Assembly (NCBI GenBank): GCA_002280855.1
Contig: NCEU01000001.1
Location: 124,001 to 188,000, forward strand
Direction of reading: 5' to 3'
DNA: 64,000 bases
Origin: Sphingomonadales bacterium 32-65-25
GTDB taxonomy: Bacteria > Pseudomonadota > Alphaproteobacteria > Sphingomonadales > Sphingomonadaceae
Below are positions 1 to 9,105 of the stretch, piece after piece. The translations under genes were made by a program, and so were the position numbers. The first letter of the stretch is position 1. Every line of letters starts with the position of its first letter. The notes under the pieces are model-generated. The model was not told where the DNA came from, searched no databases, and worked only from the letters and a program-made list of their open reading frames with translations.

Positions 1-451
1 CACGCTGCGCTTTTCCCGCCTCACCGATACCGAAGTGTCCCGCGTGCTCGCCAGCGCCGATCTGGAAGGCGAGGACGAAGCCTTGCTGGTGCGTTTGGCC
101 GAAGGCTGCCCCGGCCGCGCCATCGCCCTGGCCGGCGCCGGCATAACCGCGTTGGAACGCGATCTGGCCCAGCTCGCCAGCTTGCCGCCGCAAATTGCCA
201 ATCCGGCCGCGCTGATGCTGGCGCGCGGGATCGGCGGCAAGGGCCGGGAGGGCCGCTATGCCGCGCTGCTCGATCGTGTGCCGGCCCTGATCGCCGATCG
301 CGCCCAACGCCTTACCGGCCCTGCACGCGGCGCGGCCATCGCCGAATGGGAGGCCGCCAGCCGCCTCGCCCGCGAAGCCGTGCCGCTGCAGCTGGAGCCG
401 GGGCAGGTGGCGCATCGTCTCGCGCTGCACCTCGCCGCCGTCCCGGCTTGA
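1..451 (+). CDS. holB: DNA polymerase III subunit delta' (C-terminal part, cut by window edge)
   Basis: The frame is open at the left edge (codons read from base 2) and ends at TGA 449-451, leaving about 149 codons. The visible part is alanine- and leucine-rich and begins LRFSRLTDTEVSRVL, which fits the helical C-terminal collar domain of the clamp-loader subunit delta', the protein that helps load the sliding clamp during replication. The ATP-binding-like N-terminal domains lie outside the window. The call rests mainly on context: tmk-holB-metG-tatD-MBL hydrolase is a standard alphaproteobacterial order, and metG follows 33 bases later. Sequence similarity alone would give only moderate certainty. 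Confidence 0.8.
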   Translation, partial: TLRFSRLTDTEVSRVLASADLEGEDEALLVRLAEGCPGRAIALAGAGITALERDLAQLASLPPQIANPAALMLARGIGGKGREGRYAALLDRVPALIADRAQRLTGPARGAAIAEWEAASRLAREAVPLQLEPGQVAHRLALHLAAVPA

Positions 452-484
452 AAGCGCGCCAATATTGCCCCATTGGCCGTGGCC

Positions 485-2020
485 ATGAGCAAGCCCCGCT
501 TCTACGTCACCACCGCCATCGCCTATCCCAACGGCCGGCCGCACATGGGCCACGCCTATGAAGCGATCGCCACCGATGTCATCGCCCGCTTCAAGCGGCT
601 CGATGGCTTTGATGTGCGATTCCTTACCGGCACCGACGAGCATGGCCTGAAGATCGACCAGGCCGCCCGCGCCGCCGGCAAGGCCCCAAAGGCCTATGTC
701 GATGAAATGGTGGCGCCGTTCCAGTCGCTTCATGAATCCCTCGGCATCAGCTTCGATCGTTTCATCCGTACCACCGATGAAGACCACAAGGCGCTGGTGC
801 AGGCGCTGTGGCAGCGCATGGCGGCCAATGGTGACCTGTATCTGGGCCGCTATGAAGGCTGGTACTCGGTGCGCGACGAAGCCTATTACGATGAAGCTGA
901 ACTCGTCACCGGCGAGGATGGTGCCAAGCTTTCCCCCAACGGCGCGCCGGTTGAATGGACGGTTGAGGAAAGCTGGTTCTTCAAGCTGTCCGCTTATCAG
1001 GACAAGTTGCTGGCACTGTATGAAAACCACCCCGAGTATATCCAGCCCGTCAGTCGTTTCAATGAGATGCGCGCCTTTGTTGCCGGCGGGCTTTCAGATC
1101 TGTCGGTCAGCCGCACCAGCTTCACCTGGGGCATTCCGGTGCCGGGGGATGAGCGGCACGTGATGTATGTCTGGCTTGATGCGCTGGCCAATTATCTCAC
1201 CGGGGCAGATGCCAGTGGTCGGGGCAGCCTTGATGGCGAATGGTGGCCGGCCGATCTGCACGTCGTGGGCAAGGACGTGGTGCGCTTCCATGCCGTCTAT
1301 TGGCCGGCCTTCCTCATGTCAGCCGGCATCGCGCTGCCGAAATCGGTGTTCGGCCACGGATTTTTGCTCAACCGCGGCGAGAAAATGTCGAAATCGCTCG
1401 GCAATGTCGTCGATCCGGCCGCGATGGTGGACCGCTTCGGCGTTGATCGCCTGCGCTGGTTCCTGTGCCGCGAAGTCGCCTTTGGCGAAGACGGCAGCTA
1501 CAGCGACGAAGCCATCGTCGAGCGCACCAACGCCGATCTGGCCAACGGCATCGGCAACCTGGCGCAGCGCAGCCTTTCGATGGTGGGCAAGAATCTTGGC
1601 GGTGTGATGCCGGTGCGTGGTGAGGCCGGTGAAACCGAAGTGCGCCTGAAAGAGGCCTTCATCACTGGCAGTGAAGCCTATTTCGCCGCCATGAACGCGC
1701 TGGCGCTGCACAAGGCGCTGGATTCCCTTATGGGCATGGTGGCCGCCGCCAACGGCTATTTCGCCGAGAATGCACCCTGGGCGCTGGCCAAGACCGACGT
1801 CGCGCGCATGGCCGAAGTGCTCGCCGCCACGCTCGATGCCACCCGCCGCATCGTCATCCTGGCCCAGCCCTTCATGCCGGGCAGCACCGCGCAGCTGCTG
1901 GATCAGTTGGGTGTGGCTGCCGATGCCCGTGATTTCAGTGGCTTCAACACGCCGGTTGAAGCTGGGGAGCAGCTGCCGCCACCCGCCGGCGTGTTTCCGC
2001 GCATCACGCTGGAAGGCTGA
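485..2020 (+). CDS. metG: Methionyl-tRNA synthetase
   Basis: Cytoplasmic class I aminoacyl-tRNA synthetase that charges tRNA-Met, 511 aa. The HIGH signature reads HMGH at residues 20-23 and KMSKS is at 300-304. The insertion region reads YSVRDEAYYDEAE and has no CxxC zinc knuckles, so this is the short, zinc-less MetRS type. There is no C-terminal Trbp111-like tRNA-binding domain. An in-frame TTG at 473 would add four residues, but ATG 485 gives the family-typical start MSKPRFYVTTAI. It lies between holB and tatD with only 4 bases before tatD, so the genes are probably co-transcribed. Confidence 0.97.
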   Translation: MSKPRFYVTTAIAYPNGRPHMGHAYEAIATDVIARFKRLDGFDVRFLTGTDEHGLKIDQAARAAGKAPKAYVDEMVAPFQSLHESLGISFDRFIRTTDEDHKALVQALWQRMAANGDLYLGRYEGWYSVRDEAYYDEAELVTGEDGAKLSPNGAPVEWTVEESWFFKLSAYQDKLLALYENHPEYIQPVSRFNEMRAFVAGGLSDLSVSRTSFTWGIPVPGDERHVMYVWLDALANYLTGADASGRGSLDGEWWPADLHVVGKDVVRFHAVYWPAFLMSAGIALPKSVFGHGFLLNRGEKMSKSLGNVVDPAAMVDRFGVDRLRWFLCREVAFGEDGSYSDEAIVERTNADLANGIGNLAQRSLSMVGKNLGGVMPVRGEAGETEVRLKEAFITGSEAYFAAMNALALHKALDSLMGMVAAANGYFAENAPWALAKTDVARMAEVLAATLDATRRIVILAQPFMPGSTAQLLDQLGVAADARDFSGFNTPVEAGEQLPPPAGVFPRITLEG

Positions 2021-2024
2021 CGTC

Positions 2025-2795
2025 GTGCTGATCGACAGCCATTGCCACCTCAATTACGCCAGCCTGGGTGAAGATGTTCCCGGTGTGCTGGCCCGCGCCC
2101 GCGGCGCCGGGGTGGGCGGCTTTCTCGCCATTTCCTGCCGGGAAAGCGAATGGGACGGCGTGATCGCCATCGCTGATGCGCACGACGGCGTTTGGGCCAG
2201 TGTCGGCATCCACCCGCATGAAGCCGATGAGCATCCCGATACCGATGCCGCCACGCTGGTCGCCGCCAGCGCCCACCCCCGCGTGATCGCCATTGGTGAG
2301 ACCGGCCTCGATTATTATTACGACAAGTCGGACCGGGAGCGGCAGAAAACCAGTTTCCGCAGCCATATTCAGGCGGCGCGGGCGACCGGCTTGCCGCTCA
2401 TCGTCCACACCCGGGATGCCGAAGCCGATACGCTGGCTTTGCTGAAGGAGCCGGGCGAGGGGCCGTTGACCGGTGTTATCCACTGCTTCACTGCCAGTCA
2501 GTCCTTTGCAGATGAGGCGCTTGCGCTGGGTTTTTACATCTCGCTCTCAGGCATCGTCACCTTCAAGAACGCCCGTGATCTGCAGGAAACGGCGAAGACC
2601 ATCCCCGCAGATCGCCTGCTGGTCGAAACGGACTCGCCCTATCTTGCCCCAGTGCCGATGCGCGGCAAAACTTGCGAGCCGGCCTTCGTCGCCCACACCG
2701 CGCGCTTCCTGAGCGCGTTGCGCGGTGTAAGCGAAACGGAACTTGCCGCCAGCACAACTGCCAACTTCCACGCGCTCTTCACGAAAGCCGCATGA
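2025..2795 (+). CDS. tatD: TatD family metal-dependent hydrolase (DNase-like)
   Basis: TIM-barrel metallohydrolase of the TatD family, 256 aa, for which 3'-5' exonuclease or DNase activity is known in characterised members. Metal ligands are visible: HxH in LIDSHCHLNY at the N-terminus, the glutamate of GETGLDYYY, the histidines of IVHTRDA and VIHCFTAS, and the aspartate of VETDSPYLAP. The start is a GTG at 2025, four bases after the metG stop. An open frame continues upstream inside metG, but VLIDSHCH is the normal family N-terminus. The stop overlaps the next start codon as ATGA. Confidence 0.94.
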   Translation: MLIDSHCHLNYASLGEDVPGVLARARGAGVGGFLAISCRESEWDGVIAIADAHDGVWASVGIHPHEADEHPDTDAATLVAASAHPRVIAIGETGLDYYYDKSDRERQKTSFRSHIQAARATGLPLIVHTRDAEADTLALLKEPGEGPLTGVIHCFTASQSFADEALALGFYISLSGIVTFKNARDLQETAKTIPADRLLVETDSPYLAPVPMRGKTCEPAFVAHTARFLSALRGVSETELAASTTANFHALFTKAA

Positions 2796-3529
2796 AGATC
2801 ACCATCCTCGGCTGTGGCACCTCCAGCGGTGTGCCGCGCATCGGCGGGCCGGATGGGGCAGGGAACTGGGGCCTGTGCGACCCTGAGAATCCAAAGAACC
2901 GCCGCCGCCGCGTTTCCGTGCTGGTCGAAGCCGCTGGCAAGACCGTGCTGATCGATTGCGGGCCGGATTGCCGCGAACAATTGCTGTCAGCTCGGGATCA
3001 CGCCCATGGCATCGATGATCTGCGCCAGGTCTTCCACGCCATGCGCCGCCCGGTGGACGTGTGGGCCAGCCCGGCAACCTTCTCGGTGCTGAAATCGCGC
3101 TTCGATTATGTGTTCTTCGGCGCCGCCGGCTATCCCGCAACCTGCACGGCCCATGATTTCGAACAACCGGTAATGCTGGGTGATCTGTGCATCACCCCAT
3201 TCCCGCAACTGCACGGCGACATTGAATCGACCGGGGTGCGCTTCGATCATGACGGAAGGTCAGCAGCCTATTCCACTGACGTAAAAGACTTTGATGGTCG
3301 TGCCGATGCTGCGTTGACCGGCCTTGATCTGTGGGTGGTCGATGCGCTGCGCCGCGAACCGCACCCAACGCACACGCACCTGGAACAGACGCTGGCATGG
3401 ATCACTGAGCGCCGGCCGGGCAGGGCAGTGCTTACCCACATGGATCAGTCGATGGACTATGAAACCCTGCGGGCCGAACTGCCGGACGGGGTGGAGCCAG
3501 GCTATGACGGCCAGGTGATCACGCTATAG
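2792..3529 (+). CDS. MBL-fold metallohydrolase (PhnP-like phosphodiesterase family) with damaged zinc motif
   Basis: 245 aa, starting at ATG 2792 in an ATGA overlap with tatD. The N-terminus ITILGCGTSSGVPRIG and later ligands (QLHGD, AYSTD, HPTHTHLEQ, VLTHMDQS) place it with PhnP/RNase Z-like metallo-beta-lactamases, some of which are cyclic phosphodiesterases. Between REQLL and HGIDDLR one expects about twenty residues including the HxHxDH zinc motif. Only SARDHA is present, so the first two histidines of the motif are missing and the protein is correspondingly short. The frame stays open and the rest is conserved. It may be inactive, have one metal, or reflect a recent in-frame deletion. 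Its 3' end overlaps the convergent yeiH-like gene by 6 bases. Confidence 0.85.
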   Translation: MKITILGCGTSSGVPRIGGPDGAGNWGLCDPENPKNRRRRVSVLVEAAGKTVLIDCGPDCREQLLSARDHAHGIDDLRQVFHAMRRPVDVWASPATFSVLKSRFDYVFFGAAGYPATCTAHDFEQPVMLGDLCITPFPQLHGDIESTGVRFDHDGRSAAYSTDVKDFDGRADAALTGLDLWVVDALRREPHPTHTHLEQTLAWITERRPGRAVLTHMDQSMDYETLRAELPDGVEPGYDGQVITL

Positions 3530-4573
3530 CGCAAGGATCGCGAACCCGAGCGCTGCCGCGAGGCTGGTGAGGCTGGCGACAATGCCAACCAACAGCGGCT
3601 TGGGCCCGGCCTTCAATATCTCGCCCAATGGTGACCTGATGGCGGTCGCCGCAACCGAGATGGCCAGCATCCAACTCGACACATCGGCTGCAAAACCAGA
3701 GGCTTGCGCCGGGATAATGCCAGTTGAGTTGATGCCGGCCACAACGAAGAAGCCCACCACGAACCACGGCAGAAACGGCGCCGCCCGCTTGCCGCCACTG
3801 ATCTTCAACGGCTGCGGAAAGGCCAGTGCCACCAGCGCCAGTACCGGGGCCAGCAGCGCGACGCGGGCCAGCTTCACGATGGTGGCTGTTTCTCCAGCGG
3901 GCCCGGAAAAGGCATAGCCAGCGCCGAGCGTCTGCGCGACATCGTGGATGGAGGCACCGAGCACGAAACCGGCCTGCAAGTCGTTCAGATTGAACAACTC
4001 ACAGATCGCCGGATACAGCACCAGCGCTGCGCTGCTCATCGTTGATGTGCCGACCAGCACCAGCGTGAGTTCTGCCTGGCGCAGCCGACGCTCGCCCAGT
4101 GTGGCCGACAGCGCCATCGCTGCCGAGGCGCCGCAGATAGCCACAGCGCCTCCGGACAATGTGCCAAAAGCCGAGGAAAACCCAAGGCTGCGCGCTGCCA
4201 GCACGCCAGCCCCGATGGTGATGCCAACGATGGCAACCACGGCCAGCAGCGATTGCGGGCCCAGGGCGATGATCTGTTCCAGCGTGATGCGGGCACCCAC
4301 CAGCACGATGGCCCAGCGCAGCAGTTCGCGGCTTGCCAGCGTCAGGCCGGGCGTGAGCCGCCGATCAGCCGACAGGAAATTCATGGCGAGCCCGATCAGC
4401 AGCGCTAGCAGTGTGAGCGGCGCGCCATAACGATCCGCCAGCGATGCCGCCGCCAGCGTGGCCAACACGGCGACCATCAAACCGGGCAGATAATCGCGCC
4501 AGCGTGTCGCTGGTGTGCGTTCAATGTCGCCGTAAAGATCGGCGGCCTGGGGCAATTGATTGGCGGCATCCAT
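3524..4573 (-). CDS. YeiH/UPF0324 family putative anion (sulfate) exporter
   Basis: Inner-membrane protein of the YeiH family, 349 aa from ATG at 4573, close to the usual family length. About ten hydrophobic helices are visible, starting YLPGLMVAVLATLAAASLA, with family-typical stretches RWAIVLVGARITLEQI and GGAVAICGASAAMALSA. Members have been described as putative sulfate or other anion exporters, and the substrate here is not shown by the sequence. A TTG at 4609 in frame would add twelve residues, but neither start has a strong ribosome site. A nested inverted repeat lies just upstream and probably controls it. Confidence 0.88.
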   Translation of the reverse strand: MDAANQLPQAADLYGDIERTPATRWRDYLPGLMVAVLATLAAASLADRYGAPLTLLALLIGLAMNFLSADRRLTPGLTLASRELLRWAIVLVGARITLEQIIALGPQSLLAVVAIVGITIGAGVLAARSLGFSSAFGTLSGGAVAICGASAAMALSATLGERRLRQAELTLVLVGTSTMSSAALVLYPAICELFNLNDLQAGFVLGASIHDVAQTLGAGYAFSGPAGETATIVKLARVALLAPVLALVALAFPQPLKISGGKRAAPFLPWFVVGFFVVAGINSTGIIPAQASGFAADVSSWMLAISVAATAIRSPLGEILKAGPKPLLVGIVASLTSLAAALGFAILAL

Positions 4574-4616
4574 CGGTGCAGGGTTAGGCGGTTGCAGGGA
4601 TTTCGCCAAGGGGGCG

Positions 4617-4666
4617 CTGATAGCCTCATGGTCTATTAAACATAATATATATTATCAGGCTATCAG
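4617..4666. promoter_or_regulatory. Nested inverted repeat in the yeiH-like/mazG intergenic region (probable operator)
   Basis: A perfect 10-bp inverted repeat, CTGATAGCCT (4617-4626) and AGGCTATCAG (4657-4666), encloses an AT-only palindrome ATAATATATATTAT (4642-4655). The AT-rich block stands out sharply in a GC-rich region. It lies between the divergent yeiH-like gene and mazG, closer to the former. A dimeric regulator site overlapping the yeiH-like promoter is the simplest reading. No regulator gene is adjacent, so the cognate protein is unknown. Confidence 0.55.
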
Positions 4667-4750
4667 ATTGTCCCAAGCGCGGTAGGGCGTGGCGCTCTCC
4701 GCCTGTCTGAACCGGTTGAAACCCGTTCGGCACTACGGCAGTGAAACGAT

Positions 4751-5536
4751 ATGGAAACGCTCTCGCTCACTCGCCTCGCCAGTATCATGGCCGCCCTTCG
4801 CCACAAGGAGAATGGCTGCCCGTGGGATCTGGCCCAGGATTTCGACACGATCGCGCCATACACGATCGAGGAAGCCTATGAAGTGGCCGAAGCCATCGCG
4901 CTGCGGGACATGGCGGAATTGAAGAAGGAATTGGGCGATCTGCTGTTCCAGGTCGTCTTTCACAGCCGCATGGCCGAAGAAGCCGGGCATTTCGCGCTCG
5001 CCGATGTGGTGACCGCCCTGTGCGAGAAGATGGAGCATCGCCATCCGCATATCTTCGGTGATGGCACCCGCGCCAAGGATGCAGATACCCAGAAGGACGA
5101 ATGGGAACGCATCAAGGCCGAAGAACGGGCCGCGGCCGGTGCACCGGAAAAGCCAGTTTCGGCGTTGGATGGGGTGGCAACGGCCCTGCCCGCCTTGATG
5201 CGCGCCGAAAAGTTGCAGGCGCGCGCGGCGCGGGTCGGGTTCGAATGGCCCGATGTATCCGGCGTGCGCGCCAAACTGGACGAGGAACTGGCCGAATTCG
5301 ACGCTGCCACGGATGACGCCCACCGCGCCGAGGAGATGGGCGACGTGCTGTTCGTGCTTGCCAATCTGGCCCGCCGCCATGGCATCGATCCGGAAGCCGC
5401 CCTGCGTGCCGGCAGCGCCAAGTTCGAACGCCGGTTCAAGGCGATGGAGGCGCTGGCCGGGCCGGATTTCCCCGCACTGCCGCTCGATGCGCAGGAAGAT
5501 TACTGGCAACAGGTGAAGGCCGCCGAACGGCGTTGA
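4751..5536 (+). CDS. mazG: Nucleoside triphosphate pyrophosphohydrolase MazG
   Basis: Cytoplasmic house-cleaning enzyme that hydrolyses NTPs and dNTPs to monophosphates and pyrophosphate, 261 aa, full length for the two-domain form. The first MazG domain is at the N-terminus (NGCPWDLAQDF, then IEEAYEVAEAI and ELGDLLFQVVFH, giving the ExxE...ExxD metal site). The second runs from about residue 165, with EEMGDVLFVLANLARR. ATG 4751 is the only sensible start. It is divergent from the yeiH-like gene and 45 bases before the serine hydrolase. Confidence 0.95.
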   Translation: METLSLTRLASIMAALRHKENGCPWDLAQDFDTIAPYTIEEAYEVAEAIALRDMAELKKELGDLLFQVVFHSRMAEEAGHFALADVVTALCEKMEHRHPHIFGDGTRAKDADTQKDEWERIKAEERAAAGAPEKPVSALDGVATALPALMRAEKLQARAARVGFEWPDVSGVRAKLDEELAEFDAATDDAHRAEEMGDVLFVLANLARRHGIDPEAALRAGSAKFERRFKAMEALAGPDFPALPLDAQEDYWQQVKAAERR

Positions 5537-5581
5537 CGCGCCCGGCCCTGCCCTTACACACTGCGACGGGGGAGAAATGCA

Positions 5582-7243
5582 ATGCCAATCGATCGTCGTC
5601 TGTTTCTGGCCGGTGCCGCCGGCGTTTCGCTGGCCGGGGCCGCCAACGCCACACTGATCGCGCCAGGCGCCAGTGCGGCTGAAGCCCGCGCACTCGACGC
5701 CATCGCGGCCTATCTGGAAGCACACCGCCGGCATTATGGTTTGCCGGCAATGGGCATGGTGGTGGTGGCCGGCGGGCGCCCCTTCACCATAATTTCCGGC
5801 ACCCGTGATTATCGCGAGACACAGCCGCTGGGCGGCGATGAGCTGTGGCAGATCGGCAGTATTTCCAAGAGCTTCCTGGCGTTGGCCTGCCTGTCGCTGC
5901 AGGCCGAAGGTAAACTCACTTTGGACGATGAATTGCGCCAGCATCTGCCCGAAGCGCAACTGCCGGGGGTGACGTCGGGCGGGCCCTTCACCATCAGGGG
6001 CCTGCTGGATCACACCACCGGCCTGCCCGATTTCGCGCCCGCGCTGGGCGAGAAATTGTGGCGAGGGTTCAGCGCCGGCAAGGGCTGGAGCTATAGCAAC
6101 ACCGGTTATGATCTGGTTGGCCAGGCGTTGTCCCGCATCGAAGGCAAGCCGGTGAAACAGATCATCGAGGAACGTGTGTGCAAGCCGCTGGGCATGACCG
6201 ACACGCGCGGTGCCATCCAGTGGCGCGATCGCAGCCGCTATCCGGCCAGTTACAGCCCCTTGCGGCCCGATCGGCCGGTGTTGACCGGCATGGCGCTGGC
6301 GCCGGCGCCGTGGGTGGATGCCAATCTGGCGGCTGGTTCGGTGGCGGCGCCGCTGGCCGACATGGCGACGTATCTGGATTTCCTGATCGCCGTCGGTCAA
6401 GGCAAGGGCTCGCCTTTGCTCACCGATGCGCAGGCGCGGTTGTGGCTGGACAATCCGGTGGTCCAGGATCCGGCAAACGCAGATGAAACCTATGGGCTGG
6501 GCCTGATGCACCGCAACGATGAAGGCCGGGCGCTGCTGCACCACACCGGCGGGATGGTGTGTTTTTCCTCGTCTTTCCATGTTGATGCGGCGGCGGGCCT
6601 TGGCGCCTTTGCCAGCTGCGCCGTAGGCGGGGTCAACTATCGGCCGCGGCTGATCACCCTCTATGCGCTGCGGGCGCTGCGGGCGGCTGCGGCCGGCGCT
6701 GCCATCCCCGCGCCGCCAGCCCTTGGTGCCCTGCCCGCGGACGCCGGCGACTATGTGGGCAGCTACAGCGACGGCAAGGCCAAACTGGACATCTTGCCCG
6801 GCCTGATCGTGGTGCTGGATGGTGCCCGCGTGCCGTTGCAGGCGCAAGGTGGCGGCCTGTTCGTGACGGCACATCCGGGCCTGGTGGAGTGGCCACTGGT
6901 GGCAGTGCGCCGCGAAAAGGCGGTGATTGCGCTTGATCACGGCAGCCGGCGCTTTGTGCGATCGGGCGTAACCGCGCCCCTGCCCGCAACCACGCCCGAA
7001 ATCGCGGCCCTGGCCGGCCATTATCAAAGCGATGATCCGTGGATTGGCGGCGTCAGTATCGTGGCGCGGGGCGACCAACTCTATCTGGGCGGTGCCGGTC
7101 TCCTGCGTCGCACCGGCAAGGTGGATTTCGTACCGGCTGATCCAGCCAACAGCCCTGAACGCTTGCGGTTTGAGGCGCAAGTGAACGGCGTGCCGCAGGT
7201 GGTGATCTGGTCAGGTCGCCGGCTTGAGCGTCGGGACGTTTAG
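5582..7243 (+). CDS. Secreted serine hydrolase, class C beta-lactamase/penicillin-binding protein fold
   Basis: 553 aa. The N-terminus DRRLFLAGAAGVSLAGAANA looks like an export signal, possibly Tat-type (an RR pair before a hydrophobic stretch). The beta-lactamase-family domain carries the SxxK nucleophile as SISK in QIGSISKSF (near residue 96) and YxN as YSNTGYD (near residue 172). A C-terminal beta-rich region from about residue 380 (AGDYVGSYSDG, LAGHYQSDD) resembles the lipocalin-like accessory domain of such hydrolases. Substrate cannot be told: esterase, D-aminopeptidase or PBP-like activities all occur in the family. Its 3' end overlaps prmC, on the other strand, by 33 bases. Confidence 0.88.
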   Translation: MPIDRRLFLAGAAGVSLAGAANATLIAPGASAAEARALDAIAAYLEAHRRHYGLPAMGMVVVAGGRPFTIISGTRDYRETQPLGGDELWQIGSISKSFLALACLSLQAEGKLTLDDELRQHLPEAQLPGVTSGGPFTIRGLLDHTTGLPDFAPALGEKLWRGFSAGKGWSYSNTGYDLVGQALSRIEGKPVKQIIEERVCKPLGMTDTRGAIQWRDRSRYPASYSPLRPDRPVLTGMALAPAPWVDANLAAGSVAAPLADMATYLDFLIAVGQGKGSPLLTDAQARLWLDNPVVQDPANADETYGLGLMHRNDEGRALLHHTGGMVCFSSSFHVDAAAGLGAFASCAVGGVNYRPRLITLYALRALRAAAAGAAIPAPPALGALPADAGDYVGSYSDGKAKLDILPGLIVVLDGARVPLQAQGGGLFVTAHPGLVEWPLVAVRREKAVIALDHGSRRFVRSGVTAPLPATTPEIAALAGHYQSDDPWIGGVSIVARGDQLYLGGAGLLRRTGKVDFVPADPANSPERLRFEAQVNGVPQVVIWSGRRLERRDV

Positions 7244-8044
7244 CGCAACGCAGCGATCGCGGCCCGCCAAATCGGGGTGCAGGCTGGCGGTGAAGCCGTG
7301 CTCAGACGCCATGGCCATCAGCGCCGGGCCTTGCGTGTGGCCGATTTCCAGCACCGCCAGGCCGCCGGGGTTCAGCAGGCCGGGCAGTTGCGGCAGAATG
7401 CGGCGATAATCGTCGAGGCCGTCGGCGCCGGCAAACAGGGCGCTGGCCGGTTCATGGGTGCGCACTTCTTCCGAGAGTGTTTCTGTTTCAGCGATATAGG
7501 GCGGATTGCTGAGGATCAGATCGAAGCGCTCATCCAGCCCCTCCCCCCAGTTGCCGAGCCGGAAATTGGCGCGGCCAGCAAGGCCGGTGGACTGCGCATT
7601 CTCCTGCGCCACGGCCAGGGCCGCCAGGCTGGCATCGACACCAAGGCCGGTCGCGTTCGGCCATTCCGACAGGCAGGCCAGCAGCAGCGCGCCCGAACCA
7701 GTGCCCAGATCGAGGATGCGTAACGGTGGGTGGGCGCAAAGCCTGAGGGCCACCTCCACCAGCGTTTCCGTGTCAGGGCGCGGGATCAGCACAGCGGGGC
7801 TGACCTTGAGGGTGAGTGACCAGAATTCGCGGGTGCCGGTGATGTGGGCGACGGGTTCGCCAGCGGCGCGACGATCAACCAGTTTTTCATAGTCTTGTGG
7901 ATCAAAGTTGCGATCTGGATTGAGCAATAGATCGCCACGCGAGCAGCCAAGTTGATGAGAGAGCAGCACTTCGGCATCCAGGCGCGGCGTTTCCCCGCCG
8001 ATGCGGGCGGCGGCGGCACCCAGGGCATCGACGGTGCGGATCAC
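7211..8044 (-). CDS. prmC: Peptide chain release factor N5-glutamine methyltransferase
   Basis: Methylates the glutamine of the GGQ motif in release factors, using S-adenosylmethionine; 277 aa. The SAM-binding loop is DLGTGSGAL (residues 112-120) and the catalytic NPPY is at 180-183 (SNPPYIAE). The start is a GTG at 8044 that overlaps the prfA stop as GTGA, so it is translationally coupled to its own substrate gene. The N-terminal helical release-factor-binding domain ([13 protein letters not shown]) is present. Confidence 0.96.
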   Translation of the reverse strand: MIRTVDALGAAAARIGGETPRLDAEVLLSHQLGCSRGDLLLNPDRNFDPQDYEKLVDRRAAGEPVAHITGTREFWSLTLKVSPAVLIPRPDTETLVEVALRLCAHPPLRILDLGTGSGALLLACLSEWPNATGLGVDASLAALAVAQENAQSTGLAGRANFRLGNWGEGLDERFDLILSNPPYIAETETLSEEVRTHEPASALFAGADGLDDYRRILPQLPGLLNPGGLAVLEIGHTQGPALMAMASEHGFTASLHPDLAGRDRCVALNVPTLKPAT

Positions 8045-9105
8045 CCCAGGCTCGCCAGGCGCGCCGCTTCATCTTCGGCAATCAGCGCGGTGACCAGTTC
8101 ATCCAGCCCGCTGCCGGCCAGGATTTCGGGCAGGCGATGCAGGGTGAGGTTGATGCGGTGGTCCGTCACGCGCCCCTGTGGGAAATTGTAGGTGCGGATG
8201 CGTTCGCTCCGGTCGCCGCTGCCCACCATCGCCTTGCGATCGGCAGAGCGCGTGTTGGCCAAGCGCTCGCGTTCGGCATCGAACAGGCGGGTGCGCAGCA
8301 ATTTCAGCGCCTTGGCCTTGTTCTTGTGCTGGCTGCGTTCATCCTGCACGGCCACCACCACACCGCTGGGGATGTGCGTGATGCGCACCGCGCTGTCGGT
8401 GACGTTCACGTGCTGGCCGCCGGCGCCGGAAGCGCGGAACACGTCGATGCGCAGGTCCTTCTCGTCGATGGCGACGTCCACATCCTCGGCTTCCGGCAGC
8501 ACGGCAACGGTCGCAGCGCTGGTGTGGATGCGGCCGCCGGCTTCCGTGGCCGGCACGCGCTGCACGCGGTGCACACCGCTTTCGAATTTCAGCCGGGCAA
8601 ACACCCCGGCGCCGGACACGCTGGCGATGATTTCCTTGAAGCCGCCCACATCTGACGCGCTGGCAGAAAGGATTTCCCATCGCCAACCGTGGCTTGCGGC
8701 ATAACGTTCATACATGCGGGCAAGATCACCGGCAAACAGTGCGGCTTCGTCCCCGCCCGTGCCGGCGCGGATTTCCAGCACGGCGGACCGATCATCGGCG
8801 GCATCGCGCGGCAGCAGCTTCAGTGCCAGCGCGCGCTCGGCAGCCGGCAGCCGCGCATTGATGCTGGCCAGTTCTTCCTGCGCGATGCCGTGCATCTCGT
8901 CGGCAGCCGGAATGGCGGCCAGTTCATCGCGTTCTGTGATCAGTGCCCGCCACGCCTGCGCCGCCTCCACCAGGGGCGTCAGTTCGGCATAGTCCTTGGA
9001 CAGCGCCACGAATTGTTCGGGCGGCAGCGCCGGGTTGCCCATGTCGTGCGCCAGGGCGGCATGGCGGCGCTCGATCTGGGCGATGCGCTCAAGCGGCAGC
9101 GTCAT
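8041..9105 (-). CDS. prfA: Peptide chain release factor 1
   Basis: RF1 recognises UAA and UAG and triggers peptide release; 354 aa, full length. The codon-recognition tripeptide is PAT at 185-187 (the RF1 PxT type; RF2 would have SPF) and the GGQ motif is at 229-231 ([15 protein letters not shown]). Its ATG at 9103-9105 overlaps the hisS stop as ATGA and its stop overlaps prmC, making a tight hisS-prfA-prmC operon. Confidence 0.97.
   Translation of the reverse strand: MTLPLERIAQIERRHAALAHDMGNPALPPEQFVALSKDYAELTPLVEAAQAWRALITERDELAAIPAADEMHGIAQEELASINARLPAAERALALKLLPRDAADDRSAVLEIRAGTGGDEAALFAGDLARMYERYAASHGWRWEILSASASDVGGFKEIIASVSGAGVFARLKFESGVHRVQRVPATEAGGRIHTSAATVAVLPEAEDVDVAIDEKDLRIDVFRASGAGGQHVNVTDSAVRITHIPSGVVVAVQDERSQHKNKAKALKLLRTRLFDAERERLANTRSADRKAMVGSGDRSERIRTYNFPQGRVTDHRINLTLHRLPEILAGSGLDELVTALIAEDEAARLASLG

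Noticed and set aside
4733..7180. Open frame of over 800 codons on the minus strand opposite mazG and the serine hydrolase
   Set aside because: It is rich in His, Gln, Arg and Gly, has no domain, and lies fully antisense to two well-supported genes. Long antisense frames are expected in GC-rich DNA.
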